From the NCBI GenBank assembly GCA_020442505.1, contig JAGRJZ010000131.1, forward strand, positions 1-15,384: DNA of 15,384 nucleotides, read 5' to 3'. The stretch's first letter is position 1. Every line of letters begins with the position of its first letter. Origin of the DNA: Alphaproteobacteria bacterium. GTDB lineage: Bacteria; Pseudomonadota; Alphaproteobacteria; Micavibrionales; Micavibrionaceae. Below, piece by piece: positions 13,585-15,384 of this stretch. The notes under the pieces are model-generated. The model made no database searches. It saw only the letters and a list, made by a program, of their open reading frames with translations, and was not told the DNA's origin. Made by a program: the position numbers and the translations under genes.

Positions 13585-15369
13585 TCAGTCGTTCAGACTA
13601 ACAACCCTTGCTAGGGCCTCGATACTGGTCACCCCCTCCAGCACCTTCAAAATGCCATCATCCTTCATGCTTTTGAACCCTTTTTCCACGGCGAGTTTCT
13701 TCATTTCCACCTTGGTGCCTTGATTGGCGATGACTTCGTCCAGATCCTCGTCAAACATCAAAATCTCCACAACGGCTGTCCGGCCTTTATATCCCTGTCC
13801 GGCGCAAGAATCACAGCCCCCTTGCTTGCCTTTATAGACGGTCGGCGGCGTCGAAGGATCGACACCCAAAATCCGGCACTCATCGGCGTCCGGTTGATAG
13901 GCAACTTTGCAATGCGGGCATAATTTACGGACAAGCCGCTGCGCGAAGACGGAGATAATCGCCCCGGCGACCATACCGGGCTTAAGACCCAGATCCAGCA
14001 AACGCGGGATCGCGCCAAAGGAATCGTTGGTGTGAAGGGTCGTGTAGACCTGGTGCCCGGTCATCGCGGCTTTTAGTGCCATCTCGGCGGTCGTATGATC
14101 CCGGATCTCCCCGATGAAGATAATATCCGGGTCCTGTCGCAAAAGCGCCTTGATCCCGTCGGCAAAATCCAGAACCCCTTCCCGCACGTGCGTTTGCCGG
14201 ATCATCGGCAGGGAATATTCCACCGGGTCCTCCAGCGTTTGGATATTGATCTCAACGCTGCTGATATCGTCGAGCATGGAATATAAGGACGTCGTTTTCC
14301 CGCTTCCCGTCGGCCCTGTCACGATAACGATCCCCTCGGGTCTTTTTTGGGATTTTTTGATATTGGCAAGGTTCAGGGGACTAAAGCCCAGTTTTTCAAG
14401 CGGGATGATGCTCGCGCTCTGGTCCAGAACCCGTAAGACGATGTTTTCGCCGTGAACCGTCGGCAAGGAAGACACCCGGAAATCGGCTTCTCGCCCCCCG
14501 ACATTCATGTGGAAACGCCCGTCTTGCGGGGTGAGCTTGTCCGCGATATTCATGTCGGACATGATCTTCAGACGCTGGGACATGGCGTTCCAGTGCTGCC
14601 GATGGAGGATTTGGGCCGTAAACAGAACGCCGTCCTTCCGATAGCGCAGACGCACGAAGTTTTCCTCGGGCTCGAAGTGCAAGTCCGACACCCCGGTCTT
14701 GACGGCTTCGAACACCAGCGCGTTGACCAGCCGCACGATCGGATGGGTATAGGCTTCTTCCTCAGACAGGTTCGACAAATCGATCGCTTCGCCTTCCTCG
14801 AGTTCCTTGAGAATGCCGCTAATACTGCTGGCGTAGCCGTAAGCATTGTCGATCGCCTCCATCAGGACGCTCGGCGTCGCGACCAGTTGCCGGACAACGA
14901 GCCCTTTGGGAAGAAAGCGGCGGAGCATGTCCATCGCCACGACGTCGTAGGGGTCGGCCATCACGACCACAGCTTCCTTGTCGGACACGGAGACGGGCAA
15001 GATCTGGTGCTTTGTCGCGACGCTTTTGTCGATCAACGCCAGCGCGCTGCCGTCCAGAATGGTCGCTTTCGGGTCGAACAGCTCGAACCCGGAGCTTTCG
15101 GACAAAAACCCGGTCAGAACGTCCTGGGTCAAGAATCCGAGACTGACGAAAATCTGCCCCAGCAGCTTCCCCGTCACTTTCTTTTCCTGAAGCGCGACGT
15201 TGAGCTGATCCTTTGTAATCAGTCCCCGTTGTACAAGGCGGTCCCCGATCCGTCCCCCGCCCGCGGCTGTTTCCTGGTCGAGCGCGCTCGGTGGCAGGGA
15301 TCTCTGTTCGGTCTGCGGCACGTCCTGAATTGCATCCGGCGGAACAGAAAAACTTCCTCCGCTCCCCAC
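13585..15369 (-). CDS. mshE: Type IV pilus extension ATPase (MshE/PilB/GspE family) with N-terminal MshEN domain
   Basis: This is the cytoplasmic hexameric motor that powers pilus polymerisation. Residues 1-38 are low-complexity. A MshEN-type segment follows, with two tandem motifs of the RLGxxLVxxGxxxxxxLxxxLxxQ class: R40-K63 fits well, while the second (69-92) has Leu in place of the first Arg. MshEN domains are known to bind cyclic di-GMP. The T2SSE ATPase core has Walker A GPTGSGKT (352-359), Walker B with DIIFIGEIRD (415-424) and a His box HQVYTTLH (439-446). The zinc-type cysteine pairs of extension ATPases, CPHC (484-487) and CDSC (519-522), are present; retraction ATPases lack them. 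The length of 594 aa is normal. The start is uncertain: the GTG at 15369 has no ribosome site in front, and the frame stays open to the window edge (codons for A-P-D-S-I), so the true 5' end may lie outside. The platform gene follows after 34 bases. Confidence 0.93.
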   Translation of the reverse strand: MGSGGSFSVPPDAIQDVPQTEQRSLPPSALDQETAAGGGRIGDRLVQRGLITKDQLNVALQEKKVTGKLLGQIFVSLGFLTQDVLTGFLSESSGFELFDPKATILDGSALALIDKSVATKHQILPVSVSDKEAVVVMADPYDVVAMDMLRRFLPKGLVVRQLVATPSVLMEAIDNAYGYASSISGILKELEEGEAIDLSNLSEEEAYTHPIVRLVNALVFEAVKTGVSDLHFEPEENFVRLRYRKDGVLFTAQILHRQHWNAMSQRLKIMSDMNIADKLTPQDGRFHMNVGGREADFRVSSLPTVHGENIVLRVLDQSASIIPLEKLGFSPLNLANIKKSQKRPEGIVIVTGPTGSGKTTSLYSMLDDISSVEINIQTLEDPVEYSLPMIRQTHVREGVLDFADGIKALLRQDPDIIFIGEIRDHTTAEMALKAAMTGHQVYTTLHTNDSFGAIPRLLDLGLKPGMVAGAIISVFAQRLVRKLCPHCKVAYQPDADECRILGVDPSTPPTVYKGKQGGCDSCAGQGYKGRTAVVEILMFDEDLDEVIANQGTKVEMKKLAVEKGFKSMKDDGILKVLEGVTSIEALARVVSLND

Positions 15370-15384
15370 AATAGAATCGGGGGC

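Noticed and set aside
1..15384. Mobile elements, CRISPR arrays, tRNA/rRNA genes or riboswitches
   Set aside because: No transposase, direct-repeat array or RNA-gene pattern was seen; genes are tightly packed on one strand and the gaps are 125 bases or less.

Overview
The window is a minus-strand block of type IV pilus (T4P) assembly genes, closest in make-up to the MSHA-type branch of type IVa pili. A secretin, inner-membrane alignment proteins and a predicted outer-membrane lipoprotein point to a diderm, Gram-negative bacterium, most likely a pseudomonadotal lineage. The DNA is moderately GC-rich by eye, with frequent GTG/TTG starts. I cannot name a genus from sequence alone; an alphaproteobacterial predator or environmental lineage carrying MSHA-like pili is a guess.

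In transcription order (right to left): an extension ATPase with a c-di-GMP-type MshEN domain (13585-15369); a GspF/MshG platform protein (12333-13550); a short intergenic segment with a hairpin and a perfect -10 box; a PilM-PilN fusion resembling GspL (10627-12252); a PilO-like protein (9971-10630); a secreted PilP/MshK-position protein (9277-9969); an ABC ATPase (8515-9261); a spacer with a candidate promoter; a membrane-anchored TPR protein resembling MshN (6776-8389); the prepilin peptidase (about 5918-6745, apparently with a non-AUG start); an AT-rich promoter-like spacer; two retraction-type ATPases, PilT and PilU (4676-5815 and 3543-4679); another promoter-like spacer; an MshL-like secretin (1563-3461); an ABC-2 permease (776-1543); and a membrane-anchored helical-repeat-like protein (52-771). 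A possible next gene runs off the left edge.

Together these supply most of a pilus machine: prepilin processing, extension motor, platform, alignment complex linking inner membrane to secretin, secretin, and two retraction motors. The pilin genes are not in the window. The most unusual element is an ABC transporter whose ATPase and permease genes are about 7 kb apart inside the pilus cluster, which recalls the pilus-linked PilGHI transporter of Myxococcus. Other points of interest are the non-AUG start of the peptidase, the hairpin plus -10 box that would give a leaderless pilMN transcript, and a Trp/Pro-rich linker in the TPR protein. I see no mobile elements, CRISPR arrays, tRNA or rRNA genes, and no stretch over 300 bases without a gene.
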